From: Erysipelotrichaceae bacterium NK3D112
Lineage (GTDB): Bacteria > Bacillota_I > Bacilli_A > Erysipelotrichales > Erysipelotrichaceae
Assembly: GCA_000701725.1 (NCBI GenBank)
Contig: JNJQ01000001.1
Span: 248,001-312,000 of the forward strand
Reading direction: 5' to 3'
DNA: 64,000 nt
Below, one piece after another: positions 8,506 to 16,611 of this stretch. The first letter of the stretch is position 1. Every line of letters starts with the position of its first letter. A program made the translations under genes and the position numbers. The notes under the pieces are model-generated. The model was given only the letters and a program-made list of their open reading frames with translations. It was not told where the DNA came from and ran no database searches.

Positions 8506-8708
8506 AGAAGTTTACCAAAGAAGAAACCATGCTGATGATGCTGTATAACCCGGGATCCAGGGAAGGGCTGATTCGGGAGCTTGCCGGGATGAAGGTGCAG
8601 CTGCAGCCGGAGGAAAAGAAGCTGGCAAAACTGACAGACCGGGTGATCAACAAGCTCAAGGGCATGGATGACGAAGCCTTTCAGCAGCTGGATCTGTATC
8701 CGGACTAA
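8502..8708 (+). CDS. TTRAP-like small protein (transposon-transfer assisting family)
   Basis: A 68-residue protein resembling the transposon-transfer assisting proteins found in conjugative transposons of gut Firmicutes. It shows the typical opening FTKEETMLMMLYNPGSREGL, a middle part about proline-glutamate-glutamate, and the ending MDDEAFQQLDLYPD. Its function is poorly known. The ATG at 8502 with GAAAGGA upstream is chosen over ATG 8478, which lies inside the upstream frame. It is followed 13 bp later by mobC, as expected of a mobilisation module. Confidence 0.7.
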   Translation: MKKFTKEETMLMMLYNPGSREGLIRELAGMKVQLQPEEKKLAKLTDRVINKLKGMDDEAFQQLDLYPD

Positions 8709-8721
8709 CAGGAGCAGGCTT

Positions 8722-9057
8722 ATGAGTATCCAGAAAACCGACATGATCTATCTGCGGGTCACGCCGCAGGAGCGAAAACGAATCGAAGAGAAAATGACAG
8801 AGCTCGGCATTCATAACATGAGCGCCTATATCCGGAAAATGGTACTGGACGGTCTGTGTATCTGCCTGGATCTGAAGGATATCCGTTCCCTTACGGAACA
8901 GGTCGCCCGGTGCGGCAACAATCTGAATCAGTATGCCAAGCGAGCTAATGAGAACGGAAGCATCTACGCGGCGGATATCATGGATCTGCAGGAGCAGTTT
9001 CAGGAGATCCTGGATACGGAACGCAGCATTTTCCTGAAGCTGGCCGCGCTGAAATGA
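8722..9057 (+). CDS. MobC-family relaxosome accessory protein
   Basis: A 111-residue protein with an N-terminal ribbon-helix-helix-like region (DMIYLRVTPQERKRIEEKM) and the MobC signature around ARCGNNLNQYAKRAN near residues 67-81. MobC proteins bind the transfer origin and help the relaxase open DNA. AGGAG at 8711 precedes the ATG. The relaxase gene lies 500 bp downstream with a small membrane protein between them, the usual order in mobilisable and conjugative elements. Confidence 0.85.
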   Translation: MSIQKTDMIYLRVTPQERKRIEEKMTELGIHNMSAYIRKMVLDGLCICLDLKDIRSLTEQVARCGNNLNQYAKRANENGSIYAADIMDLQEQFQEILDTERSIFLKLAALK

Positions 9058-9173
9058 TTGAAAAAGGCATCGGTATCTCCGGTGCCGATACATGAAAAAA
9101 CTCTGCGACATCGTTGTGGTATCCGATCGACATATCTACAATGAAGCCAAAAGCAGTAAAGGAGGCAATGAAA

Positions 9174-9467
9174 ATGTTCGTGATTCGTCTGATCGGCAAG
9201 ATAGCAGCACTGCCGCTGATCGTTCTGACGGCCATCGCGGGATTCCTTTTCAGTCTCGCAACGGATCTGTCGGGATACGTGATCGGTCCGGCACTTCTGC
9301 TCATCCTTGGCTTTGATATCTATTTCCTGATCACTACCCAGTGGATCCATGTCGCGATCCTCACAATGCTTGGCGCCGGATGCCTCGTCGTCCTGTTTGG
9401 CCAGGCCGTGGTCATCGTTGCACTGGAGGGAGCGAGAGACGGTCTGATCCGTTTCATGAGATCATAA
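9174..9467 (+). CDS. Small three-helix membrane protein of the mobilisation module
   Basis: A 97-residue hydrophobic protein beginning MFVIRLIGKIAALP, with about three membrane segments (approximately residues 12-30, 34-54 and 60-85). Similar small membrane proteins are commonly seen between mobC and relaxase genes in gut Firmicute conjugative transposons; the function is not known. AAGGAGG at 9159-9165 fits ATG 9174 (8-nt spacing) better than the ATG at 9168. Confidence 0.6.
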   Translation: MFVIRLIGKIAALPLIVLTAIAGFLFSLATDLSGYVIGPALLLILGFDIYFLITTQWIHVAILTMLGAGCLVVLFGQAVVIVALEGARDGLIRFMRS

Positions 9468-9492
9468 CATCAGAATACTGAAGAACCTTACG

Positions 9493-9539
9493 GGGGACTG
9501 TCTACGGCAGAAGATGCTGCGGGCAGTCCCCTTATTTTT
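9493..9539 (+). terminator. Hairpin before the relaxase: terminator or part of a transfer origin
   Basis: A perfect 8-bp inverted repeat, GGGGACTG (9493-9500) and CAGTCCCC (9524-9531), is followed by TTATTTTT. The T tract favours a terminator for the mobC block. The position directly before a relaxase gene also allows a role in the transfer origin. The sequence alone does not decide. Confidence 0.55.
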
Positions 9540-9555
9540 GTGCATGGAGGAAGAA

Positions 9556-10938
9556 ATGGCAGCGACAAGACTGATTGCATTACACGTAAACAAAGGAAAA
9601 ACCGTGGCCCAGTGCCTGAATGAACGCCTGGACTACTCGCAGAACCCGGTGAAGACTGAGAAGGGCGAACTGATCTCATCCTATGCCTGTGATCCGGAGA
9701 CAGCAGCGATGGAATTCCTGCTTTCCAAACGGCAGTACCAGCAGGTCACCGGGCAGGAGTACAAAGGAAATATCATTGCCTATCAGATCCGGCAGTCTTT
9801 TAAGCCGGGAGAGATCACGCCGGAGGAAGCAAACCGGCTCGGCTATGAGCTGGGCATGCGTTTCACCAAAGAAAATCATGCTTTTACGGTGTCCACTCAT
9901 ACAGACAGAGCTCATATCCATAACCACATCATTTTCAATTCCACCACGCTGGACTGCAGCCGAAAGTTCAAGAACTTTTTCTTCTCCGGGATAGCCCTGC
10001 AGAGGCTCAGCGATATCGTCTGCTTTGAGCATGGTTACTCCATTATCGAGAGAAAACCGTATGCTGACCGGACCAAGAGAACGGAGTATCCCAAACGGCA
10101 TACGGTCCGCAATGAGATCCGGTCTGTCCTGGATGATCTGATCCGCAGAAAACCGAAGGATTGCGAGGATTTTCTGCGTCTGCTTGCGGAAGAGGGATAT
10201 GAGATCAAACGCGGAAAGAATATCGCCATCAAAGGCCGTGCACAGCAGAGATTTGTTCGTCTCCGCTCCCTGGGTGAGGATTATACCGTGGAAGCTCTGA
10301 AAGAAAAAATATCCCGTGCAAATGTACGGGATTCTCACCGTCAGACACAGCAGCCGGGCATCGATCTGCTGATCGATATCCAGAACCGTGCTTTAGGCAA
10401 GGGAGCAGGCTATGAGCGCTGGGCGAAGGGCTTCAACCTGAAGCAGACAGCCAAGACGCTTCTCTTCCTGCAGCAGCATGACATTCACAGCTACGAAGAT
10501 CTGGAACGCATGACCAATGAAGCTGTAACCGGCGCTGATCAGCTGCTTGTGTCTATAAAGGAAAAGGATGCCAGGATCAAGGAGATTGAAGCACTCCGGC
10601 AGCATATCTTCGACTACAGCAAGACCAGGAAGACCTACCTGGAATACAAACTGCTGCCGAAAGCTAAGAAGGCAGAATTCTATGAGCTGCACCGGGCAGA
10701 GATCGAGCTGCAGGAGGCTGCAAGGGCTTCCTTTGATCAGCTGCCGGAAGGAACGAAACTGCCTACTGTAAAAGAACTGAGTGCAGAGCGAACCAGGCTG
10801 ATCAGAGAGCGCCAGGCAGAATATGCGGAGTACCGGAAGGTAAAGGCGAAGCGTACGGAATTCATCCGGGCGAAGCAGAATGCGGATGTGATCCTCTATA
10901 GGCAGCAGGAACATTATGATCGGACAAGAGAAAAATAA
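9556..10938 (+). CDS. Relaxase/mobilisation nuclease (MobA/VirD2 type)
   Basis: A 460-residue MOB relaxase. The three-histidine metal motif is visible as HTDRAHIHNH (His115, His120, His122, His124) followed by IIFNSTTLD. The likely catalytic tyrosine lies in the N-terminal part (LDYSQNP, Tyr27). The C-terminal half is lysine- and glutamate-rich and helical. Relaxases nick the transfer origin and pilot the strand during conjugation. GGAGG at 9546 supports ATG 9556. No coupling protein, type IV secretion gene or intact integrase occurs in the window, so the element is a mobilisable remnant. Confidence 0.88.
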   Translation: MAATRLIALHVNKGKTVAQCLNERLDYSQNPVKTEKGELISSYACDPETAAMEFLLSKRQYQQVTGQEYKGNIIAYQIRQSFKPGEITPEEANRLGYELGMRFTKENHAFTVSTHTDRAHIHNHIIFNSTTLDCSRKFKNFFFSGIALQRLSDIVCFEHGYSIIERKPYADRTKRTEYPKRHTVRNEIRSVLDDLIRRKPKDCEDFLRLLAEEGYEIKRGKNIAIKGRAQQRFVRLRSLGEDYTVEALKEKISRANVRDSHRQTQQPGIDLLIDIQNRALGKGAGYERWAKGFNLKQTAKTLLFLQQHDIHSYEDLERMTNEAVTGADQLLVSIKEKDARIKEIEALRQHIFDYSKTRKTYLEYKLLPKAKKAEFYELHRAEIELQEAARASFDQLPEGTKLPTVKELSAERTRLIRERQAEYAEYRKVKAKRTEFIRAKQNADVILYRQQEHYDRTREK

Positions 10939-11075
10939 AGCAGGACAGATTATTTCTTGAAATGTACAAATACCATAAGGTGAAATAAAAATACCCGGTG
11001 ACGTTAGCGCAGTGTTCATAAAACAGTAAGACTGAAAAATGAGCACTGTTGCTATTGGGTTGGCTAAGAAAAGTG

Positions 11076-11127
11076 AAGCGTGATATTCCATACCATTACG
11101 GTGTGGCGTATCACGCTTTTATTTTTT
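11076..11127 (+). terminator. Strong terminator upstream of the phosphate island
   Basis: Perfect 10-bp stem AAGCGTGATA (11076-11085) / TATCACGCTT (11109-11118), then TTATTTTTT. It insulates pstS from relaxase transcription. Confidence 0.85.
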
Positions 11128-11155
11128 GCCTAGATAAAAAGAAGATGTATGTATA

Positions 11156-11208
11156 TTTACGAACCTTTTACGCTTCACTGGTTTTGAATTTTACAACGAA
11201 CTTCTACA
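11156..11208 (+). promoter_or_regulatory. Pho-box-like repeats upstream of pstS
   Basis: TTTACG occurs at 11156 and 11167, exactly 11 bp apart. TTTTACA at 11189 and TTCTACA at 11202 follow on the same strand. Gram-positive PhoP/PhoB-type regulators bind tandem TT(A/T)ACA-like repeats with 11-bp period. The cluster encodes such a regulator at 18408. Binding is inferred. Confidence 0.5.
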
Positions 11209-11264
11209 ATTCCAACTGTGATCAAGAGGTCAACAAATATTAGACGAATCACAGGAGGTTCGAA

Positions 11265-12104
11265 ATGAAACGTAAAATTATGAAAACATTGGCTATTGGA
11301 GTGGCAATCGTCATGATGGTCAGCTCACTTGCCGGATGTGGTAAATCCGCAGATTCAAATGCATCCCTGACAGGTAAAATTTCCATTGCAGGTTCTACCT
11401 CGATGGAAAAGCTGTGTGAAGCAATGAGCGAAAGCTTTATGGAAGCATATCCTGACATTACCGTCACTGTGGAATACACCGGTTCAGGCGCAGGTATTGA
11501 GTCTCTGACTCAGGGTAGTATCGACATTGGCAATGCATCCCGTGGACTTAAGGATGGTGAAAAAGAACAGGGTGCTGTAGAGAACATTGTTGCCATTGAT
11601 GGTATCGCAGTGATCACCGATAAGGCAAATACCGTGGCAGATCTTACCAGTGAACAGTTGGCATCCATTTATACTGGAGATGTTACCAACTGGAGCGAGT
11701 TTGGCGGCAGTGATGAGGCAATTGTTGTCATCGGTCGCGAGGCAGGTTCCGGTACCAGAAGCGCTTTTGAGGAACTGCTTAAGGTAGAGGATACATGTAA
11801 GTATGCGCAGGAACTGGATTCCACCGGCGCAGTGCTGGCAAAAGTTGCCTCTACTCCGGGTGCAATCGGTTATGTATCTCTGGATGTGGTAGATGATACA
11901 GTAACCGCAGTATCCCTGAATGGTGCTCCGGCAACCGAAGAAAGTATTCTTGCAGGCGAGTATCTTCTCTCCAGACCGTTTGTTATGGCAACCATGGGAG
12001 AAATCGCAGAGCAGAACGAATTAGTGCAGACTTGGTTTGCTTATATCGCATCAGAAGAGGGCAAGGCTGTCATTACTGATCTTGGACTGATCCTTCCTCA
12101 GTAA
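11265..12104 (+). CDS. pstS: Phosphate ABC transporter substrate-binding lipoprotein
   Basis: A 279-residue PstS. A lipoprotein signal peptide ends in the lipobox LAGC (Cys25), so the protein is anchored outside the membrane. Phosphate-binding segments are visible as AGSTSMEKL, YTGSGAGIESL and GREAGSGTRSAF. It captures phosphate for PstCAB. AGGAGG precedes the ATG. It is the first gene of a pstSCAB-phoU operon under Pho-box-like repeats. Confidence 0.95.
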   Translation: MKRKIMKTLAIGVAIVMMVSSLAGCGKSADSNASLTGKISIAGSTSMEKLCEAMSESFMEAYPDITVTVEYTGSGAGIESLTQGSIDIGNASRGLKDGEKEQGAVENIVAIDGIAVITDKANTVADLTSEQLASIYTGDVTNWSEFGGSDEAIVVIGREAGSGTRSAFEELLKVEDTCKYAQELDSTGAVLAKVASTPGAIGYVSLDVVDDTVTAVSLNGAPATEESILAGEYLLSRPFVMATMGEIAEQNELVQTWFAYIASEEGKAVITDLGLILPQ

Positions 12105-12117
12105 GGGAGAGACACTT

Positions 12118-13026
12118 ATGACAAACAAAGCAAAGATCAATACTATCGAAACTGCAGCAAAAATTGTATTTACACTGTGTGCAGTGCTTGCCGTCTTTGC
12201 AGTTTGTTCCATTACGATCTATATGGTTGCAAAGGGCACTCCGGCATTCGCCAATGTCGGAGTGTCTGAGCTTTTATTCGGAACGCTTTGGAAACCGACT
12301 GCATCGAATGCCTCTTACGGAATTCTATACATCATCCTGTCCTCCATTGTGGGAACCGGGGCCAGTGTACTGATCGGTGTTCCTGTAGGCCTGTTTACTG
12401 CAGTATTTCTGACAGAGATATCAAACAAAAAACTGGCAGCTGTAGTTCAGCCTGCTGTTGAACTGCTGGCAGCAATTCCATCTGTAATTTACGGCCTTTT
12501 GGGACTTATGCTTCTGAATCCGGTTATGTTTAAACTGGAGAAACTGATTTTTGCCGGTTCCAAAACGCACCAGTTCACAGGTGGTTCCAATATGCTTTCC
12601 GCAGTAGTTGTACTGGCAATCATGATCCTTCCGACAGTGGTTAATGTCAGCGCTTCATCGATTCGTTCGGTTTCAAAGGATCTGAGAGCAGCCTCTCTGG
12701 CACTTGGTGCCAGTAAGATCCAGACAATATTTAAGGTGACGATTCCGGCAGCAAAATCAGGTATCATGACGGGAAGCGTACTTGGAATCGGACGTGCACT
12801 TGGAGAGGCCATGGCGATCAACATGGTAGCAGGCGGTTCGGTCAATCTGCCTCTGCCATTTAACTCTGTACGATTTTTGACCACACAGCTTGTCAGCGAG
12901 ATGGGCTATGCAGAAGGAACACACAGACAGGTTCTCTTTTCTGTAGGATTGGTTCTTTATCTGTTCATTATGATCATCAATCTGCTGCTGCAGAAATTGC
13001 GAAAGGGGGCTACGGAAAATGAATAA
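12118..13026 (+). CDS. pstC: Phosphate ABC transporter permease PstC
   Basis: A 302-residue integral membrane permease with about six transmembrane helices. The cytoplasmic EAA loop appears as LRAASLALGASKIQTIFKVT near residues 190-209. It forms the channel with PstA. It lies 13 bp after pstS and overlaps pstA by 8 bp, so expression is coupled. Confidence 0.93.
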   Translation: MTNKAKINTIETAAKIVFTLCAVLAVFAVCSITIYMVAKGTPAFANVGVSELLFGTLWKPTASNASYGILYIILSSIVGTGASVLIGVPVGLFTAVFLTEISNKKLAAVVQPAVELLAAIPSVIYGLLGLMLLNPVMFKLEKLIFAGSKTHQFTGGSNMLSAVVVLAIMILPTVVNVSASSIRSVSKDLRAASLALGASKIQTIFKVTIPAAKSGIMTGSVLGIGRALGEAMAINMVAGGSVNLPLPFNSVRFLTTQLVSEMGYAEGTHRQVLFSVGLVLYLFIMIINLLLQKLRKGATENE

Positions 13027-13906
13027 TCACAGTGAATGCACTCTTTCTCAGAGAAGAAAAAGACCGATGGATCTGGTTCTGTATGCTCTGATCTATCTTT
13101 GTGCTGCCTTTGCAGTTCTGCTGCTTGCGGGGATTATTATCTATGTATTGATCCGAGGCGTCAGCAGCATTAACTGGGGATTTTTGACCACCGTTACCTC
13201 TGTTCGAAAAGGTACCGTAGGTATAGCCGGCAATATTGTAAATACGATCCTGATCGTTCTGCTGACTATGGTAATCGCAACCCCTGTAGGTGTGGGAGCT
13301 GCGATCTATCTGAACGAATATGCGAAACCCGGTAAACTTGTCAGTCTGATTGAGTTTGCAACAGAAACCCTGTCCGGTATTCCTTCTATTATTTTTGGCC
13401 TGTTTGGAATGATGTTTTTCGGGCAGACACTGGGCCTTGGATATTCTCTTCTTACTGGAGCGTTGACACTGATCCTGCTGGTACTGCCACTCATTACCAG
13501 AAATACACAGGAAGCCTTAAAGACTGTACCAAATAGCTACAGACATGGTGCAGTAGGTCTAGGTGCGGGCAAATGGTATACCATTCGGACGATTTTATTG
13601 CCCTCCTCCATGCCGGGAATTATTACCGGTGTAATTTTGGCTATTGGGCGAATTGTCGGAGAATCAGCAGCACTTTTATTTACTGCAGGAAGCGCAAAGA
13701 CTCTGCCAAAAGCACTTGCTGCTTTATTCCCGAAGATTTTTCAATCTGGTGGAACCATGACGATCCAGCTTTATCTTTCCGCAACCAGCGAGGGTGATTT
13801 TGACACTGCATTTGGAATTGCAGTCGTACTACTGGTTCTGGTATTTCTAATCAATTTGGGGACAAAGAGGCTGGCTGCAAAATTTGATGTGACGAGGAAA
13901 AAATAA
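13019..13906 (+). CDS. pstA: Phosphate ABC transporter permease PstA
   Basis: A 295-residue permease, the partner of PstC, with about six membrane helices. Its EAA-type loop is visible as [19 protein letters not shown] near residue 182. ATG 13019 overlaps the end of pstC, and the stop shares a base with the pstB start (TAATG), giving tight stoichiometric coupling. Confidence 0.93.
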   Translation: MNNHSECTLSQRRKRPMDLVLYALIYLCAAFAVLLLAGIIIYVLIRGVSSINWGFLTTVTSVRKGTVGIAGNIVNTILIVLLTMVIATPVGVGAAIYLNEYAKPGKLVSLIEFATETLSGIPSIIFGLFGMMFFGQTLGLGYSLLTGALTLILLVLPLITRNTQEALKTVPNSYRHGAVGLGAGKWYTIRTILLPSSMPGIITGVILAIGRIVGESAALLFTAGSAKTLPKALAALFPKIFQSGGTMTIQLYLSATSEGDFDTAFGIAVVLLVLVFLINLGTKRLAAKFDVTRKK

Positions 13907-14667
13907 TGGAACAGAAAACAAAAATCAGCGTGAAGGATCTTCATTTGTATTATGGAGAAAATCACGCATTAAAGGGTGTCAATATGGAGATTCGTCCAAA
14001 CGCTGTTACAGCTTTTATCGGTCCTTCAGGCTGTGGTAAGTCTACCTTTCTCAAGACCTTGAACAGAATGAATGACCTTGTTGATAATGTGCGAATTGAA
14101 GGAACAGTGCTTCTTGATGGAGAGAATATTTATGGTCCCGGCGTTGATACCACGATACTGAGAAAAAAGATCGGTATGGTATTTCAGCAGCCAAACCCTT
14201 TCCCAATGAGCATTTATGATAATGTCGCTTACGGTCCGCGCGTGCATGGAATCCGAGATAAAAGAAAACTGGATCAGATCGTAGAAGAAAGTCTGCGAGG
14301 TGCCGCAATTTTTGATGAGGTGAAAGATCGACTTAAAAAATCTGCGCTTGGATTGTCTGGAGGCCAGCAGCAGCGAATCTGCATTGCAAGAGCATTGGCT
14401 GTTCAGCCGGAAGTACTGCTGATGGATGAGCCGACCTCCGCACTGGATCCAATCTCAACATCCAAAATCGAGGATCTTATGGAGGAATTGAAAAAGAAAT
14501 ACACTGTAGTGATCGTGACCCATAACATGCAGCAGGCGGTGCGTGTTGCAGATGATACGGCGTTTTTCCTGCTGGGAGAACTCATTGAATTCGGGGACAC
14601 AAAACAGATTTTCTCTTATCCGCAGGATAAACGAACAGAAGATTATATCACAGGAAGATTCGGCTAA
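13906..14667 (+). CDS. pstB: Phosphate ABC transporter ATPase PstB
   Basis: A 253-residue ATPase with Walker [10 protein letters not shown] (near residue 39), signature LSGGQQQR, Walker [13 protein letters not shown] and the H-loop IVTHNM. It has the PstB-typical [11 protein letters not shown] and [10 protein letters not shown] sequences. It energises PstCA. ATG overlaps the pstA stop; phoU follows after 14 bp. Confidence 0.96.
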   Translation: MEQKTKISVKDLHLYYGENHALKGVNMEIRPNAVTAFIGPSGCGKSTFLKTLNRMNDLVDNVRIEGTVLLDGENIYGPGVDTTILRKKIGMVFQQPNPFPMSIYDNVAYGPRVHGIRDKRKLDQIVEESLRGAAIFDEVKDRLKKSALGLSGGQQQRICIARALAVQPEVLLMDEPTSALDPISTSKIEDLMEELKKKYTVVIVTHNMQQAVRVADDTAFFLLGELIEFGDTKQIFSYPQDKRTEDYITGRFG

Positions 14668-14681
14668 AGGAGATATAATAC

Positions 14682-15332
14682 ATGAGATTGAAGTTTGATG
14701 AGCAGCTGAGGCAGCTGAACAATGAAATGATCCTGATGGGCAACATGATCCAGAAAGCGATTCAGGATACCATTGAAGCTTTTTTCAGCCAGAATATAGA
14801 TAAGGCAAAGCAGATCATGAAGGACGATGAGCTGGTTGATCAGGAGCAGAAGAAGATTGAAAACATCTGCTTTCAACTACTGATCCAGCAGCAGCCGGTT
14901 GCAAGAGACTTAAGAACGATCACTGCGGCCATGAAGATGGTGACCGATATGGAACGAATCGGCGACCAGGCGGCAGATATCGCAGAATTGACCATTATGA
15001 TGGCTGACAGTCCCTATCTTTTGAATGTAGAGCATATCAAAAAGATGTCTGCTGAAACTGTCATGATGCTGATGCAGGCAGTTCAGGCCTACGTGGAAAG
15101 GGATATGAAGAAAGCACAGGAAGTGATTGAGCATGATGATATTGTTGATGAACTGTTTGTGAAGGTGAAAACAGATCTGATTGAGGTCATGCGGAACAAT
15201 GCTGATTACGCAGAGCATGCGGCTGATCTTCTGATGGTGAACAAATATCTGGAACGAATCGGAGACCACGCAACAAATATTGCCGAGTGGGTCATCTTCT
15301 CGATTGATGATCACGTGAATGAAAAGGCGTAA
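14682..15332 (+). CDS. phoU: Phosphate signalling protein PhoU
   Basis: A 216-residue all-helical protein with two PhoU repeats. The metal-binding E/DXXXD patterns are visible as DMERIGDQAADIAE and YLERIGDHATNIAEW. PhoU links PstB activity to the PhoR-type kinase and restrains phosphate uptake. AAAGGAG precedes the ATG. The gene closes the canonical pstSCAB-phoU order. Confidence 0.95.
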   Translation: MRLKFDEQLRQLNNEMILMGNMIQKAIQDTIEAFFSQNIDKAKQIMKDDELVDQEQKKIENICFQLLIQQQPVARDLRTITAAMKMVTDMERIGDQAADIAELTIMMADSPYLLNVEHIKKMSAETVMMLMQAVQAYVERDMKKAQEVIEHDDIVDELFVKVKTDLIEVMRNNADYAEHAADLLMVNKYLERIGDHATNIAEWVIFSIDDHVNEKA

Positions 15333-15335
15333 GAT

Positions 15336-16121
15336 ATGAGTATTGACTTTCAGAATAAAAAGGGCTTCATCTGTGATATGGATGGTGTCCTCTATCATGG
15401 AAACCGATTGCTTCCTGGAGCAGTCGAGTTTATCAACTGGCTCCAGAAAAACGGAAGGGAGTATTTATTCCTTACCAACAACAGTGGAATGACTCCGCGA
15501 GAACTGCATCAGAAGCTGGAACGTCTGGGAGTAAACGTTCCGGAAGAACACTTTTATACCAGCGCCCTGGCTACAGCCGAATTTCTACGGATCCAGGCAC
15601 CGGGCTGTTCTGCATTTGTAATCGGTGAGGCTGGACTCCTAAATGCATTGTACGATGCCGGAATCACAATGAACGATGTAAATCCAGATTATGTGGTCAT
15701 TGGTGAAGGCAGAAGCTATTCTCTGGAAACACTGACGAAAGCAGTCAATCTTGTTTTAGGAGGCGCAAAGCTCATCGGTGCAAATTCCGATGTGTCAGGA
15801 AATATCGAAAATGGAATCGCACCTGCATGTCGGGCATTGATTGCACCGGTGGAAATGGCGACCGGAAAGCAGGCCTATTTCTGCGGTAAACCAAATCCTC
15901 TTATGATGAGGACAGGTCTTCGACTGCTTGGATGTCATTCCGAAGAAGCCGTTATCATCGGAGATCGTATGGATACGGATATCATTGCAGGTACAGAAAG
16001 TGGTGTGGATACAGTGCTTGTATTATCCGGAGTCTCGGACAGAGAAACAGTAAAAGCATTTGCTTATCAGCCAACGGTAATCCTTGATGGGGTCGGCTGC
16101 ATTCCTGATAAACAGGAATAA
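15336..16121 (+). CDS. HAD-IIA family phosphatase (NagD/Pho13-like)
   Basis: A 261-residue HAD subfamily IIA hydrolase. Motif I is CDMDGVLYHG, motif II is FLTNNSG, a lysine motif appears in FCGKPNPLMM, and motif IV is IGDRMDTDI. Family members dephosphorylate small phosphometabolites. It starts 3 bp after phoU, so it belongs to the phosphate operon and may release phosphate intracellularly. The substrate is unknown. A terminator follows. Confidence 0.85.
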   Translation: MSIDFQNKKGFICDMDGVLYHGNRLLPGAVEFINWLQKNGREYLFLTNNSGMTPRELHQKLERLGVNVPEEHFYTSALATAEFLRIQAPGCSAFVIGEAGLLNALYDAGITMNDVNPDYVVIGEGRSYSLETLTKAVNLVLGGAKLIGANSDVSGNIENGIAPACRALIAPVEMATGKQAYFCGKPNPLMMRTGLRLLGCHSEEAVIIGDRMDTDIIAGTESGVDTVLVLSGVSDRETVKAFAYQPTVILDGVGCIPDKQE

Positions 16122-16126
16122 GAAAA

Positions 16127-16168
16127 AAGGCCAGGCCGTTCGTCAGAAAAGCTGTCTGGTCTTTGTTA
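16127..16168 (+). terminator. Terminator of the pst operon
   Basis: A stem formed by AGGCCAGGC and GTCTGGTCT (with G-U pairs) is followed by TTGTT. The T tract is weak but the position right after the HAD gene fits. Confidence 0.5.
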
Positions 16169-16190
16169 TGTAGTATATATTGAAGCCTTG

Positions 16191-16442
16191 TTATCTGCAG
16201 CGTTTGCCATCATGAAAATCATGATTACAAGAATAGAGAAAAACAACAAACCATGAGATAACAACAGGATAGCCGAGAAAGCAAACCATCCAATCCCAGG
16301 TTGATAATGCCCAGATTCTGATTATTAACCACACTGCAAAACCGGCAAGTGCGTATAGTGTCCCAAGGATTAGCAATGCAACCCGATATTTTGTATCTGC
16401 ATGCCAGTTCTTATTCTCAATATATGTCCATAGATTTTTCAT
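16191..16442 (-). CDS. Small two-helix membrane protein, unknown
   Basis: An 83-residue protein with two hydrophobic segments (about residues 21-43 and 50-70) and a cysteine/histidine-rich tail (CNHDFHDGKRCR). I do not recognise it. On the minus strand AAAGGAGGT sits just upstream of the ATG, a strong ribosome-binding site. It is the only convincing minus-strand gene of the island and is divergent from the Na/Pi transporter. TGTAAA hexamers at 16480 and 16514 read as TTTACA towards it, so it may also be phosphate-regulated. Confidence 0.55.
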   Translation of the reverse strand: MKNLWTYIENKNWHADTKYRVALLILGTLYALAGFAVWLIIRIWALSTWDWMVCFLGYPVVISWFVVFLYSCNHDFHDGKRCR

Positions 16443-16479
16443 GCTCTATACCTCCTTTATGCAGAGGATAGCTTTTGTT

Positions 16480-16584
16480 TGTAAAAGCTGAAATCGATAT
16501 GAGGTAAGGTTTTTGTAAAACACCCAAATTTTACAATCCCTTTACAGAGGCGACCTCAATGGTTTTACAGACCTGTTTTATTAT
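16480..16584 (+). promoter_or_regulatory. Divergent Pho-box region before the Na/Pi symporter
   Basis: TTTACA occurs at 16530-16535 and 16541-16546 (exact 11-bp period) and again at 16564-16569. A -10-like TATTAT lies at 16579-16584. Inverted copies (TGTAAA at 16480 and 16514) face the divergent small gene. The repeat spacing is that of Gram-positive Pho boxes and matches the arrangement upstream of pstS. Confidence 0.6.
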
Positions 16585-16611
16585 TTAGACCGATGAAAAG
16601 GAAATGAGGTA

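Larger units (their letters stand above)
10939..11264. other. Intergenic region between relaxase and pstS
   Basis: This 326-bp stretch contains no convincing gene. It holds a strong terminator (11076-11127) followed by a Pho-box-like promoter region (11156-11208). The AT-rich composition marks the junction between the mobilisation module and the phosphate island. Confidence 0.6.
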
